A stretch of DNA of 39,963 nt from JBAZHE01 sp964547855 (GTDB lineage Bacteria > Patescibacteriota > Patescibacteriia > Patescibacteriales > WJLG01): NCBI GenBank assembly GCA_964547855.1, contig CAZJPG010000012.1, positions 1-39,963 of the forward strand. The letters are read 5' to 3'. The notes beneath the pieces were generated by a model. That model searched no databases and was not told the origin of the DNA. It saw only the letters and a list, made by a program, of their open reading frames with translations. Positions 1 through 7,552 of the stretch are shown here, piece after piece. Numbering within the stretch: the stretch's first letter is position 1; every line of letters begins with the position of its first letter. Both the position numbers and the translations under genes were made by a program.

Positions 1-209
1 ACTATAAAATAAAACAAATGCTTAAGCTTTTATTTATAGTTTATAATTATTAATGGTCATTTGTCTTTAGGTTCTTCTGGCTTAAAATAGTTTTTGTGAC
101 AGACAATGCTAGTCGGTGGTTTGCTATGGTCATTTAAAACACGATCATTGATCTTTAAGTGCGAAAAATTTTTTATAATAAATTTTATTGATGCATTATA
201 AGATATTAA

Positions 210-241
210 CAAAAACACCAGCCGATAGACTGGTGTTTTTG
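210..241. terminator. Bidirectional hairpin terminator
   Basis: Twelve-base perfect stem (210-221 with 230-241) containing CACCAG/CTGGTG, with A-run and T-run arms, so it can work in both directions. It lies just past the 3' end of the minus-strand Ig-like gene. Near-identical stems recur at 1781 and 19480. The rest of 1-209 is AT-rich and I see no gene in it. Confidence 0.75.
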
Positions 242-281
242 TTGGGGTTTTTTGAAAAACTAGATTTAAATATTTCTATAT

Positions 282-307
282 TTTAGTCCACAATATTGTG
301 GACTAAA
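282..307. repeat. 26-bp perfect palindrome, copy 1 of the AGTCCAC-N6-GTGGACT dyad
   Basis: A perfect 26-base palindrome centred between 294 and 295, with core half-sites AGTCCAC and GTGGACT and spacer AATATT. The same half-sites with the same 6-base spacing occur at 17943, 17999 and 18075. Constant spacing with a variable spacer suggests a site for a dimeric DNA-binding protein. It lies between the terminator and the stop codon of the gene at 312-1307. Confidence 0.7.
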
Positions 308-311
308 GTGA

Positions 312-1307
312 CTATTTTTTTATTTCTCCCTTTTCTTTATGACCATTTTTTAATTCCATATTGGTCGTTATTATCCAGATGATAACCCCAATTGCGAACA
401 GTATCAACAAAGAAATGTTGAAAGCCGAACCGGCAATTTTAGATTTTTTTAAGTCTATAGTAGAGGAGGTTGTTGTTCCATTGCTATTGTTTAGTTCTAT
501 TGTAATTTGTGGCTGAGTGTCGTCTGGGCTAGTTATGGTAGACGTGGCTATTGTCTGGGGCTTAGATATGAAAAAATATAAAATATTTGAATTATCGCTT
601 TCTAGCCCTTTGTCATTTATGGCCGATGAGCTTATAAAATGCAAACCCCTGTCCAAATCTTTGTCTGGTCTATATTCAAAGCTGCCAGTTCCAGATTCTT
701 TATCCTTAACAGACACCATGGCCTCTAGTCTGCCATCGATATATATTTTTACTTTAGTTTGGTTTTTTGAAAAACCAGAGATAAGAGGTCGGCTTTCGTT
801 TATATTCCCCTTTGGTGTTATTATGGTTGGCGCTTTAAGTTTTTCTTCTTGCTTGTTATTAGGATTTGAATTCGTCGCAGTGTTTTGTTTTATTATGGTC
901 TCTTGTTTTGGTGTATCTGTTTTCTTTATATAGGACTGCTCGATAACTGAAATGACCTTGCTTTCAGTAGGAGAAGAAAGCGTTAAACTTTCTAAGTCCC
1001 TAGCTATTGCCGTAACGGTATATTTGTGATCCGGAAAGTCCTTTATTACTGGTGAGAGGTAAGAAAAGTTGTTTAAATCAGGGTCGTTATTGCTAATATT
1101 AGCCAATCCAGAATAAGAACCATTTATATATATCAAAACAGCGCTTTTTTTGGAAGTTAGACCATTGACCATTATTTGATCTCCATAATCGGCCTTTAGA
1201 AGAGTACTTTCAAGTATTGTTGGGTTATTGTTTTGCGCTAGGACTTTTTGGCCGGAGAATATAGTCAGAAGAAGAAGGGCGAAGACAATGGTTTTGATTT
1301 GTTTCAT
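312..1307 (-). CDS. Exported Ig-like domain protein with C-terminal membrane anchor
   Basis: A 331-residue surface or secreted protein of unknown role. The N-terminus is a signal peptide (MKQIKTIVFALLLL, cleavage likely after VLAQ). Two beta-rich Ig-like segments follow, at about residues 27-120 and 160-250; the second has the pattern ITPKGNINESRPLISGFS typical of bacterial Ig-like repeats. A low-complexity Lys/Asn/Thr linker joins them. A Ser/Thr-rich stretch precedes a single membrane segment near residues 294-314 (ISLLILFAIGVIIWIITT) and a basic tail, so the protein should be anchored with its bulk outside. It is probably transcribed alone, ending at the terminator at 210-241. The fold call rests on pattern only. 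Confidence 0.7.
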   Translation of the reverse strand: MKQIKTIVFALLLLTIFSGQKVLAQNNNPTILESTLLKADYGDQIMVNGLTSKKSAVLIYINGSYSGLANISNNDPDLNNFSYLSPVIKDFPDHKYTVTAIARDLESLTLSSPTESKVISVIEQSYIKKTDTPKQETIIKQNTATNSNPNNKQEEKLKAPTIITPKGNINESRPLISGFSKNQTKVKIYIDGRLEAMVSVKDKESGTGSFEYRPDKDLDRGLHFISSSAINDKGLESDNSNILYFFISKPQTIATSTITSPDDTQPQITIELNNSNGTTTSSTIDLKKSKIAGSAFNISLLILFAIGVIIWIITTNMELKNGHKEKGEIKK

Positions 1308-1367
1308 AGATATTGTTTTTAACCATTTATTTTATATTAGGCGCGGGTAGTTAGTCAAATAAAATAA

Positions 1368-1730
1368 CTAAAAAATATCTTTAAAATGACGAATTATGGC
1401 TTTTGACTCTTTTGGTTTAATATCTATTGAAACAAAGTCCAATCTAATACTGTTTATATTTATTTTTCTTTGTCGACAGTATATGGAAATTGCTCTTTTT
1501 AAATCTTTGATCTGGGATGACTTAAGGGCGTCTTGAGCTGGTCCGGCCGAAGACGCTTTCCTTGTTTTGACTTCAATGAATACTATGGAGTCATTTTCTT
1601 TAGTTATTAAATCAAGCTCAAGTCTATTAATTCTATGATTGGCAGCTATTATTTCGTAACCTCTTTTTATTAAAAATTGTTTGGCTAGATCTTCTCCGAA
1701 TTTGCCAATTGTTTTTTTATACCCCTCCAT
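1368..1730 (-). CDS. yraN: YraN/UPF0102 family nuclease-like protein
   Basis: 120 residues, the usual length for the UPF0102 (YraN) family, whose fold resembles Holliday-junction resolvases and PD-(D/E)XK nucleases. Visible hallmarks are the N-terminal GKFGEDLAKQFLIKRGY, then RLELDLIT and VFIEVKTR, which supply the expected E-x-D and E-x-K acidic/lysine residues. The cellular role of the family is not settled; a DNA recombination or repair function is often assumed. The start at 1730 gives the canonical MEGYKKTIGKFGE beginning. It is separated from the upstream membrane gene by a strong terminator, so it probably has its own promoter. Confidence 0.9.
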   Translation of the reverse strand: MEGYKKTIGKFGEDLAKQFLIKRGYEIIAANHRINRLELDLITKENDSIVFIEVKTRKASSAGPAQDALKSSQIKDLKRAISIYCRQRKININSIRLDFVSIDIKPKESKAIIRHFKDIF

Positions 1731-1780
1731 GGTTATTATTTTATCATCTAGGCATTAAATCATCCATTGTTTATTATATA

Positions 1781-1812
1781 AAAAAACACCGGCATTGTGG
1801 CCGGTGTTTTTT
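1781..1812. terminator. Hairpin terminator
   Basis: Thirteen-base perfect stem (1781-1793 with 1800-1812), A6-CACCGGC against GCCGGTG-T6, placed just after the stop of the minus-strand membrane gene at 1815. Confidence 0.8.
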
Positions 1813-1814
1813 TA

Positions 1815-2201
1815 CTATTTTGGCAAATATTTCTCAAATTCTCTTCTTTTTTCAAACTCTTTCTTTTTTTGTGGCAATGTCATCGCATAACGAACTGTGA
1901 AGAAGGTCCATATGCCCATACCAATCACCCAGAGTAGATACCAGAAGCGAGCGGATAAAAGTGGTACTAATTCGGCGTTAAAGAAAAAGAGGACGAGACC
2001 GATGAACAGATTAGTAGAGGAAAGATTGAATATTCGGTCCCAAAGCTTGGCATATATTCCAGATTTTTTCTTTAATATAAAAGAAGTAATTGCTAGTGCT
2101 AGGAGAATCGCTAGGACGGCGATAAGTGTATTTCTCCACAGAGGAATAAGTAGACCTGGGCGTTGATTGAACCAAAACAAAGGGTTGAAGAATTTGCTCA
2201 T
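1815..2201 (-). CDS. Small integral membrane protein, unknown function
   Basis: 128 residues. I do not recognise a family. Three hydrophobic segments are visible, at about residues 24-44 (NTLIAVLAILLALAITSFIL), 63-78 and 84-106, followed by a strongly charged C-terminal tail (QKKKEFEKRREFEKYL) that should be cytoplasmic. It is preceded by the methyltransferase gene on the same strand (66-base gap) and followed by a strong terminator. Nothing suggests enzymatic residues; a structural or transport-accessory role would be speculation. Confidence 0.7.
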   Translation of the reverse strand: MSKFFNPLFWFNQRPGLLIPLWRNTLIAVLAILLALAITSFILKKKSGIYAKLWDRIFNLSSTNLFIGLVLFFFNAELVPLLSARFWYLLWVIGMGIWTFFTVRYAMTLPQKKKEFEKRREFEKYLPK

Positions 2202-2267
2202 AAATGATGACTTTTAGATAATGGAGAATATTAACATTATGATATACGGTTTGGCAAGTGGATTGAT

Positions 2268-2822
2268 TTAGAGCTTAGTGAAAACAACTGCGTAATGAAA
2301 TTGTCCGGCTGAAAATGAATCTTCTGTTTTAAGCCCTAGTTTTTCTCCGGCCTTTTTTAACAAATCTATCTTAACTCGTTCTTCTGGTGGTGGACCGAAC
2401 GGGGATGATGTATCTTCCCACTCCACTACCAATAATTTTCCGCCTTTTTTTATCATCCTTATGCACTCTCTTAGTATTTCAGGTCTTTTTCTGGAGAGGT
2501 AGAGGTTATTGATCAATAGTCCTATGTCTAGACTCTCCGAATCTATTTTTGCCGCTTTGAATACCTCTAGATCGCTCCATACTGTTTGGATATTGGTCAG
2601 TCCTTCTTGCCTAGCTTTTTTATTTATAGCTTCCAAGGCTGGTTTAAGTATGTCGACAGCGAAGACCGTTCCGTTTTTTCCCACCATTTGCGCTGCTGGA
2701 AAAATGAAGTGTCCGTAAGCTCCTGAACCGAAATCAGCCACCTTCATTTTGTCTTTAAGCCCAGTCTTTTTTAAAAGAGACTCGGCATCAAGTAATGCGC
2801 TACCTCCTGTGACTCTTATCAT
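2268..2822 (-). CDS. Class I SAM-dependent methyltransferase
   Basis: 184 residues with a Rossmann methyltransferase core. Motif I is VADFGSGAYG near residues 28-37, with the acidic end of strand 2 in VFAVDILKPAL, a motif near LDIGLLINNLYL, and a post-core strand in KGGKLLVVEW. The arrangement resembles UbiE/arsenite-type small methyltransferases, but the substrate cannot be read from sequence. The start follows the RodZ-like stop by 28 bases on the same strand, so it is probably co-transcribed with the RodZ-like and pilin-like genes. Confidence 0.8.
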   Translation of the reverse strand: MIRVTGGSALLDAESLLKKTGLKDKMKVADFGSGAYGHFIFPAAQMVGKNGTVFAVDILKPALEAINKKARQEGLTNIQTVWSDLEVFKAAKIDSESLDIGLLINNLYLSRKRPEILRECIRMIKKGGKLLVVEWEDTSSPFGPPPEERVKIDLLKKAGEKLGLKTEDSFSAGQFHYAVVFTKL

Positions 2823-2850
2823 ATTTTTTTATTTTATTTTCCGGGCAAAC

Positions 2851-3495
2851 TTATTTCACCAGGATTTGTTTTTTAATCACCCTCTTTTGGCTGTATTTAT
2901 TTTGCGCGGATATCGAAATGACATTTAGGCCTTTTTTTAATTCAACGTTTTCACTGAAAGTGCCATCATCTTTTTTAAGTATAGGACGATCATTGATCTC
3001 TATTAGGGTTTTTTCCTCGGCTTTTCCAGAGACCGTTATCGAATTCTTTTCGGTTATAAGGTCGTCGATCGGCTCGAATATTTCCAATTCTGGACGAGAA
3101 AGGCTATTCCTTAGATATAGACCGATGTATAGGAATAATGCCAAGACAGCGACTATAGCTAATGTATTTCGGAAAATTTTAGGGAAGACCAAGAGAGCCG
3201 ATTTTCTTATTGTCTTTCTGGCAAAAACATCGTTCTTTTCCTCTTTTTTTCCCTTCAACCAGTCAGATGACTTTAATCCTAAAAAAGAGGCGTATTTTTT
3301 TATGTATGTCTTTTGATATACTCCGCCTGGAAGTTTGTTGTATTTCCCGGCTTCCATGAGTTCTAAATAGTACTGGTTGATGTTTGTTCTTGTGGCTGCT
3401 TCTTCTAATGACAAACCCTTTCTGTCTCTGGCATCTTTCATTTTTTCCGCCAATGACTCCTCCTCGGAATCTATTTTATTGCGGCTGAATACCAT
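2851..3495 (-). CDS. RodZ-like protein: cytoplasmic HTH, membrane segment, outer beta domain
   Basis: 214 residues with the RodZ layout. A helix-turn-helix domain occupies about residues 14-75 (ARDRKGLSLEEAATRTNI, YLELMEAG, LPGGVYQKTYIKKYA). A basic juxtamembrane stretch is followed by one membrane segment at about 111-130 and an outer Ig-like beta domain at about 135-214 (DDLITEKNSITVSGKAEE). RodZ links MreB to the wall-synthesis machinery in rod-shaped bacteria. No mreB is present in this window, so a cell-shape role is inferred from the family. The pilin-like gene lies 8 bases upstream and the methyltransferase 28 bases downstream, suggesting one operon. Confidence 0.8.
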   Translation of the reverse strand: MVFSRNKIDSEEESLAEKMKDARDRKGLSLEEAATRTNINQYYLELMEAGKYNKLPGGVYQKTYIKKYASFLGLKSSDWLKGKKEEKNDVFARKTIRKSALLVFPKIFRNTLAIVAVLALFLYIGLYLRNSLSRPELEIFEPIDDLITEKNSITVSGKAEEKTLIEINDRPILKKDDGTFSENVELKKGLNVISISAQNKYSQKRVIKKQILVK

Positions 3496-3503
3496 ATTGA
3501 TTT

Positions 3504-3986
3504 TTATGGCAGAGTATTAGTGGCATCTGGTGTTGGAGAAGTTTGTTTTTCGGTTGGCTTCCACTTTGACCACGAACCGCCTTCGGCCTTAGTGAAACCA
3601 AGCGATGACATGACAAATTGTATTATTAGGTAACTAGAGAATACTATGACCAAACCAACGACAGAGCCAATGATCATTCTCTTTCCTTGGTCGACTTTAT
3701 CGGATGATCCGCCAGACAGGATAAAAAGGAAGCCGCCATAGACAAAGAATAATAAGGCCGCAGAGCCGACAATTCCCAATATCCAATTCGATACATTCAC
3801 GGCCAGACTTAGAAAATCGTCCACTGAGTAGTTGCCACAATTTTCATTGTCAGCACAATTGCCGGAACCGCTTTCTTCTGGAAGTATCCCCGCACCCTGA
3901 GCAGGTGAAACGCAGGGCTGAAAAATAAAAACGCCGAAAGATAAAACAGAAAGAGTTATAAGCGTACCAATGATCTTTCTTTTCAT
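3504..3986 (-). CDS. Pilin-like two-TM protein (T4SS pilin/TrbC-VirB2-like), isolated paralogue
   Basis: 160 residues: signal peptide (MKRKIIGTLITLSVLSFGVF), a short Cys-containing outer loop (GNCADNENCGNY), then two hydrophobic helices separated by a polar hairpin, FVYGGFLFILSGGSSDKV then GLVIVFSSYLIIQFV. This is the same architecture as the six tandem genes at 19522-22053. The tail after the second helix is longer and Pro/Thr-rich. The start codon sits in the AAAAATATG context shared with the array genes. It lies between the solute-binding lipoprotein (16-base gap) and the RodZ-like gene (8-base gap). A pilin role is inferred from the family; a generic membrane scaffold is possible. Confidence 0.75.
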   Translation of the reverse strand: MKRKIIGTLITLSVLSFGVFIFQPCVSPAQGAGILPEESGSGNCADNENCGNYSVDDFLSLAVNVSNWILGIVGSAALLFFVYGGFLFILSGGSSDKVDQGKRMIIGSVVGLVIVFSSYLIIQFVMSSLGFTKAEGGSWSKWKPTEKQTSPTPDATNTLP

Positions 3987-4002
3987 ATTTTTATAGATAA
4001 GT

Positions 4003-5379
4003 TTAGTTCAAAGTCTGTTGGACTTTTTTGGCGGCATCGTTGATTATGTCCTCAAGTCCCATATTCCCTTTAACGGCTAGGTCTATCATATCGCGAAAAG
4101 CTTTTTCTTCGGCACGAGAATCTTTGCCGTGGTACCAGGACTGAGCGGTTAGAACTTCTTCGGCAAATGGACCTATTTCCATGTCATCGATTTGTTTATT
4201 TACTAGGGCGCGTAGAGCGGTTGGTTTTTTAGTGATTTCCAAGTAGCTTTCGACTTGATCAGCGGCTGTGGCAAATTGAAGGAAGTCCCAAGCAGTGTCG
4301 ATGTTTTGGCTTTTATTAGAGACTACTTCCATCCAGTAATTGGCATAATTGACTTGTTTGGTATTGCCCTCGATCTGTGGCATGCGAGATACGGAGAAAT
4401 TAAGTTTAGGCGCCATCGATTTTATTATTGGCAAGTGATACGAATATCCAAACATCATGGCCAGATTCCCTTGGGCAAAAAGTTCAAGAGAGTTATCGAG
4501 ATTACTGTTCCAGCAGTATACTTCCTTTGCTGGGTTAGAGAAATCTGTATAGAATCTCAAGGCTTCAAGCCCTGGATTGTATTTTTTATCGCTGCCAGGA
4601 GGAATGGAATGGAACATGGCGACACCGTCGTCTACCATAATAGCTCCGTTTTGCATCATTAATAGAGCTAATATATCAGAAGATCTTTCGATGTTGTCTG
4701 CCCCTCCCATGGCTACGCCGCTCTGGATTATGTTTCCTTTATTGTTTTGTTTACTTAATTTTTTAACGGCTTGCTGAAATTGTTTGTTCCAATATTTAGG
4801 TGGTTCGGTTATTCCGGCGTTGTTCAATAGGTCTGGGTTATAGAACATGGCCATGGTATCGACATATAGTGGTAGGCCATAGATTTGTGGGGCGCCATCT
4901 TTGTCCATGATGGAGTCTGAATAAACGATATCGACAAAGTTGTTTTTAAGGTCTTTTAAAGTTAAGGATTTAGAGGTGCGTAATTCTGGTATAGTTTCTT
5001 TTTTAAGTGTTCCTCTAGTTACCGGGTAGACCATGGTTATTTGTGCTGGCAGTGGGGCTAGTTTTGGCTGATATTCCTTTAGCCAAGTGCTAGGAACAGA
5101 AAATATATCTGGACCACGATCTTCGGCAAGAGCATTGAGTAGCTCCTTTTCATACTCTTCGTAGCGAAATTTCTTGTATTCTATACTTACAAAAGGATGT
5201 AAGGCTTTGTATTTATTTATGATGTCTTCGAAAGCATCCTCTTCATCATAAACTCTCCAATAAGTTATGGTCACCGGCTTCATTTTTTCTTGAACTTCAT
5301 TGTTGGTGGTCTTGCAGCCGAAACCTGAAGTGATAATAAAAGCTGAAAGAAGAAATAAGATAGAAAATCGTTTTTTCAT
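4003..5379 (-). CDS. Extracellular solute-binding lipoprotein, family 1 (sugar-type)
   Basis: 458 residues. The lipoprotein signal ends in a lipobox-like SGFGC, so the mature protein starts at Cys22. The body shows family 1 solute-binding features: VTITYWRVYDEEDAFEDII, the GPDIFSVPSTWLKEY segment, the domain-crossover region near YGLPLYVDTMAMFYNPDLL, and a late NYWMEVV...AWDFLQFATA segment. Family members deliver sugars or other solutes to ABC permeases, but no permease or ATPase is encoded anywhere in this window. The gene instead precedes a pilin-like and a RodZ-like gene. It likely starts a minus-strand operon; a GAGCT-TTTT-AGCTC hairpin and a TATAAT element lie in the 100 bases upstream. 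Confidence 0.85.
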   Translation of the reverse strand: MKKRFSILFLLSAFIITSGFGCKTTNNEVQEKMKPVTITYWRVYDEEDAFEDIINKYKALHPFVSIEYKKFRYEEYEKELLNALAEDRGPDIFSVPSTWLKEYQPKLAPLPAQITMVYPVTRGTLKKETIPELRTSKSLTLKDLKNNFVDIVYSDSIMDKDGAPQIYGLPLYVDTMAMFYNPDLLNNAGITEPPKYWNKQFQQAVKKLSKQNNKGNIIQSGVAMGGADNIERSSDILALLMMQNGAIMVDDGVAMFHSIPPGSDKKYNPGLEALRFYTDFSNPAKEVYCWNSNLDNSLELFAQGNLAMMFGYSYHLPIIKSMAPKLNFSVSRMPQIEGNTKQVNYANYWMEVVSNKSQNIDTAWDFLQFATAADQVESYLEITKKPTALRALVNKQIDDMEIGPFAEEVLTAQSWYHGKDSRAEEKAFRDMIDLAVKGNMGLEDIINDAAKKVQQTLN

Positions 5380-5467
5380 AAGGACTTTTTTAGATCGGAT
5401 TGAAACGAATGAGCTTTTTAGCTCAATGCCCGATTATGCTTAATTATAACATAAATAGAGTTTAAAT

Positions 5468-5505
5468 AAAAAATCGCTCCCAATGTTTTCTGGTCGCGAT
5501 TTTTT
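5468..5505. terminator. Hairpin terminator
   Basis: Ten-base stem (5468-5477 with 5496-5505), A6-TCGC against GCGA-T6. It lies 20 bases past the stop of the minus-strand comM gene. Confidence 0.75.
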
Positions 5506-5524
5506 AGGAATTTATTTAGTTGTT

Positions 5525-7039
5525 TTAAAGAGTTTTTTCTCGATATTGTAATGCCTCTGCCACATGATCCGAAGATACTTTTTCGGAGTTTTCCAGGTCG
5601 GCTATGGTACGGCTTAGTTTTAATATTCTAAAATAAGATCTAGCTGATATGTTGAGATGTTTAGCCGCATCGTTGAGCATGCTCTTCGCCTCTTTTGTCG
5701 TCCCCGATATTGATTTGGTCATTTCCGAACTCATTTCGGAGTTTGTTACTAATCCTCTAGAAAAAAGCCTTTCTTTTTGTATTTTTCTAGCAGCCTCAAC
5801 TCTTTCTTTTACGTCAGACGAAGACTCGCTTGGTTCTTCGGAAGATAGTTTGTCTATATCCACTCTTGGTACTTCAAGGTGCATATCGATGCGATCGAGT
5901 ATTGGGCCGGATATTTTCTTTCGGTAAGAGGTTATTTGTCCAAGAGAACAGGAACATTGTCTTTTATCATCACCAAAGTATCCGCAGGGGCAGGGATTCA
6001 TGGAGGCTAGAAGAATGAATTTAGCCGGGAATTCTAAAGATCCGGCTACGCGGCTAACTGTAACTACTCCGTCTTCAAGTGGTTGGCGCAAAGCTTCAAG
6101 GACGCTTTTTTGAAATTCTGGGAATTCATCAAGAAAGAGAACGCCACGATGGGCTAGGGATATTTCTCCAGGAGACGGTCTAGTGCCGCCACCGACCATG
6201 GCTGCATCTGAGGCAGTGTGATGAGGCGATCGAAAGGGCCGGCTAGTGATCAGCGACTTGTCTTTTAAGCGACCAGAAACGCTGTATATTTTAGTTATTT
6301 CCAAAGCTTCTTCTAATGTTAGATTGGGCAGGATCGAGGAAAATGTCTTTGCTAACATGGTCTTACCAGATCCGGGTGGCCCGAACATAAGCAAATTATG
6401 AGCTCCGGCCGCTGCTATTTCCATGGCTCTTTTGACTTGTTCGTGTCCCAAAACGTGAGACATGTCGAATGGTGATAGTTGATTGGAAAAAGAAGCTTCT
6501 TGATATTCGACTGGAATTATTTTTTTTCGGCCAAGCAGATGTTCGACAAGTTCGGTCAAAGAAGTTACCGGAAACACTTCTATATTTTTAGCTAACTTAG
6601 CTTCATAGGCGTTGTCTTTTGGTACAAAAATCCCAGAGAAACCATCTTTGGCCGCTTTTATGGCTATTGGCAGAATGCCGTCGATGGCACGAACCTCGCC
6701 GCTCAAAGCCAGTTCGCCCAAAAGCAAATAGTTGTCGAGAACCCCTTCTGGTAAAAGACCGCAAGTCGAAAGAATACTGGCGGCGATCGGAAGGTCGAAT
6801 GATGAACCGTGTTTTTTAAGATCAGCTGGTGCTAAATTGACAGTGACTCTGAGTTTTGGAAAATTAAGGTCGCAATTTTTAATGGCACTGCGGACCCGTT
6901 CTCTGGCCTCGGCCACGGCTGCGTCCGGCAGACCGACAATGGCCACGGTGCCAAGTTCTCCTCCACCAGTGTCAGCCTCGACTTCGACTAAGCAAGCGTC
7001 TAAACCGACGACCGAGGCGGATAAAATTTTACTGCTCAT
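5525..7039 (-). CDS. comM: ComM/YifB family Mg-chelatase-like AAA+ ATPase
   Basis: 504 residues from the ATG at 7039, which gives the family-typical start MSSKILSASVVGLDA. The frame stays open 27 codons upstream, but that part crosses a hairpin and lacks family character. An N-terminal Lon-like domain (VGLPDAAVAEARERV) precedes the AAA+ domain with Walker A GPPGSGKT near residue 220, the HTASDAAMVGGG segment, Walker B-like GVLFLDEFPEF, the Cys cluster CPCGYFGDDKRQCSC, and a C-terminal helical domain (LNISARSYFRILKLSRTIADL). ComM drives branch migration during natural transformation in Gram-negative bacteria. The neighbouring pilin-like genes are compatible with DNA uptake, but no other competence gene is seen here. 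Confidence 0.93.
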   Translation of the reverse strand: MSSKILSASVVGLDACLVEVEADTGGGELGTVAIVGLPDAAVAEARERVRSAIKNCDLNFPKLRVTVNLAPADLKKHGSSFDLPIAASILSTCGLLPEGVLDNYLLLGELALSGEVRAIDGILPIAIKAAKDGFSGIFVPKDNAYEAKLAKNIEVFPVTSLTELVEHLLGRKKIIPVEYQEASFSNQLSPFDMSHVLGHEQVKRAMEIAAAGAHNLLMFGPPGSGKTMLAKTFSSILPNLTLEEALEITKIYSVSGRLKDKSLITSRPFRSPHHTASDAAMVGGGTRPSPGEISLAHRGVLFLDEFPEFQKSVLEALRQPLEDGVVTVSRVAGSLEFPAKFILLASMNPCPCGYFGDDKRQCSCSLGQITSYRKKISGPILDRIDMHLEVPRVDIDKLSSEEPSESSSDVKERVEAARKIQKERLFSRGLVTNSEMSSEMTKSISGTTKEAKSMLNDAAKHLNISARSYFRILKLSRTIADLENSEKVSSDHVAEALQYREKTL

Positions 7040-7066
7040 ATTTTTTAGAGCGGCTTTTAAAATAAA

Positions 7067-7094
7067 AAGCAAAGAAGCACAAAGCTCTTTGCTT
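7067..7094 (-). promoter_or_regulatory. Terminator-like hairpin in the comM leader
   Basis: Nine-base perfect stem AAGCAAAGA/TCTTTGCTT with a 10-base loop. On the minus strand it is followed by TTTTTATTTT and then the comM ATG about 28 bases further on. No other minus-strand gene lies upstream, so this is not needed to end a known transcript; it may be an attenuator. Confidence 0.4.
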
Positions 7095-7145
7095 ACCCCT
7101 CCTATAAAATAGCATAGCATAAAATTGAAAACTTTTGTTTTAAGA

Positions 7146-7174
7146 TTGACAAAAAATGACCCAAAGAGTAGGTT
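7146..7174 (+). promoter_or_regulatory. Sigma-70-type promoter
   Basis: TTGACA at 7146-7151, a 17-base spacer and TAGGTT at 7169-7174. It would start a leader of about 40 bases before the ATG at 7220. The -10 element is imperfect. Confidence 0.5.
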
Positions 7175-7219
7175 GTTTTTATAAAATTTGTACCAACATT
7201 TTTTGTGAGGAGGTTTTTA

Positions 7220-7498
7220 ATGGCAAATATCAACGTCGATGTGATCAAGGAGCGCTTGACCCTGGTATTCATGAACACGTTCATTGTGACAGCCCAGTCT
7301 TCTCGTCACGAAGCTTTATTTGAATTACTTTCGCTTATTCCGAATATTGACTTCAGTGAAGAAGAGAATAAAGAGCTCGACAAAACGCTCGAAGGACTTC
7401 TTAAGATGCTAGAAGGTGTCGAAGGAAGATTCTCTGGCGATCGAGCCCTGCATGCTGATCAAACAAAAAAATTGATATCGATTATTGGCCGCGGCTAA
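7220..7498 (+). CDS. Small hypothetical protein (92 aa)
   Basis: I do not recognise this protein. The ATG at 7220 is chosen because it sits 6 bases after a strong GAGGAGG ribosome site; a GTG 15 bases upstream is less likely. The product is soluble, acidic and helix-rich (EEENKELDKTLEGLLKMLEG) with no signal peptide, membrane segment or cysteine. It is a single-gene unit between a TTGACA promoter and a strong terminator, converging on smc. Similar stand-alone small genes with strong ribosome sites occur at 12380 and 28630. Confidence 0.75.
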   Translation: MANINVDVIKERLTLVFMNTFIVTAQSSRHEALFELLSLIPNIDFSEEENKELDKTLEGLLKMLEGVEGRFSGDRALHADQTKKLISIIGRG

Positions 7499-7513
7499 AA
7501 GAGTCAAAATAAA

Positions 7514-7552
7514 ATCCCCGACGATGTATTTTAATTCGTCGGGGATCTTTTT
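7514..7552. terminator. Bidirectional terminator between the small gene and smc
   Basis: Eleven-base perfect stem ATCCCCGACGA (7514-7524) with TCGTCGGGGAT (7536-7546). CTTTTTATTT follows on plus and TTTTATTTTG on minus, so it serves both converging genes. Confidence 0.9.
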
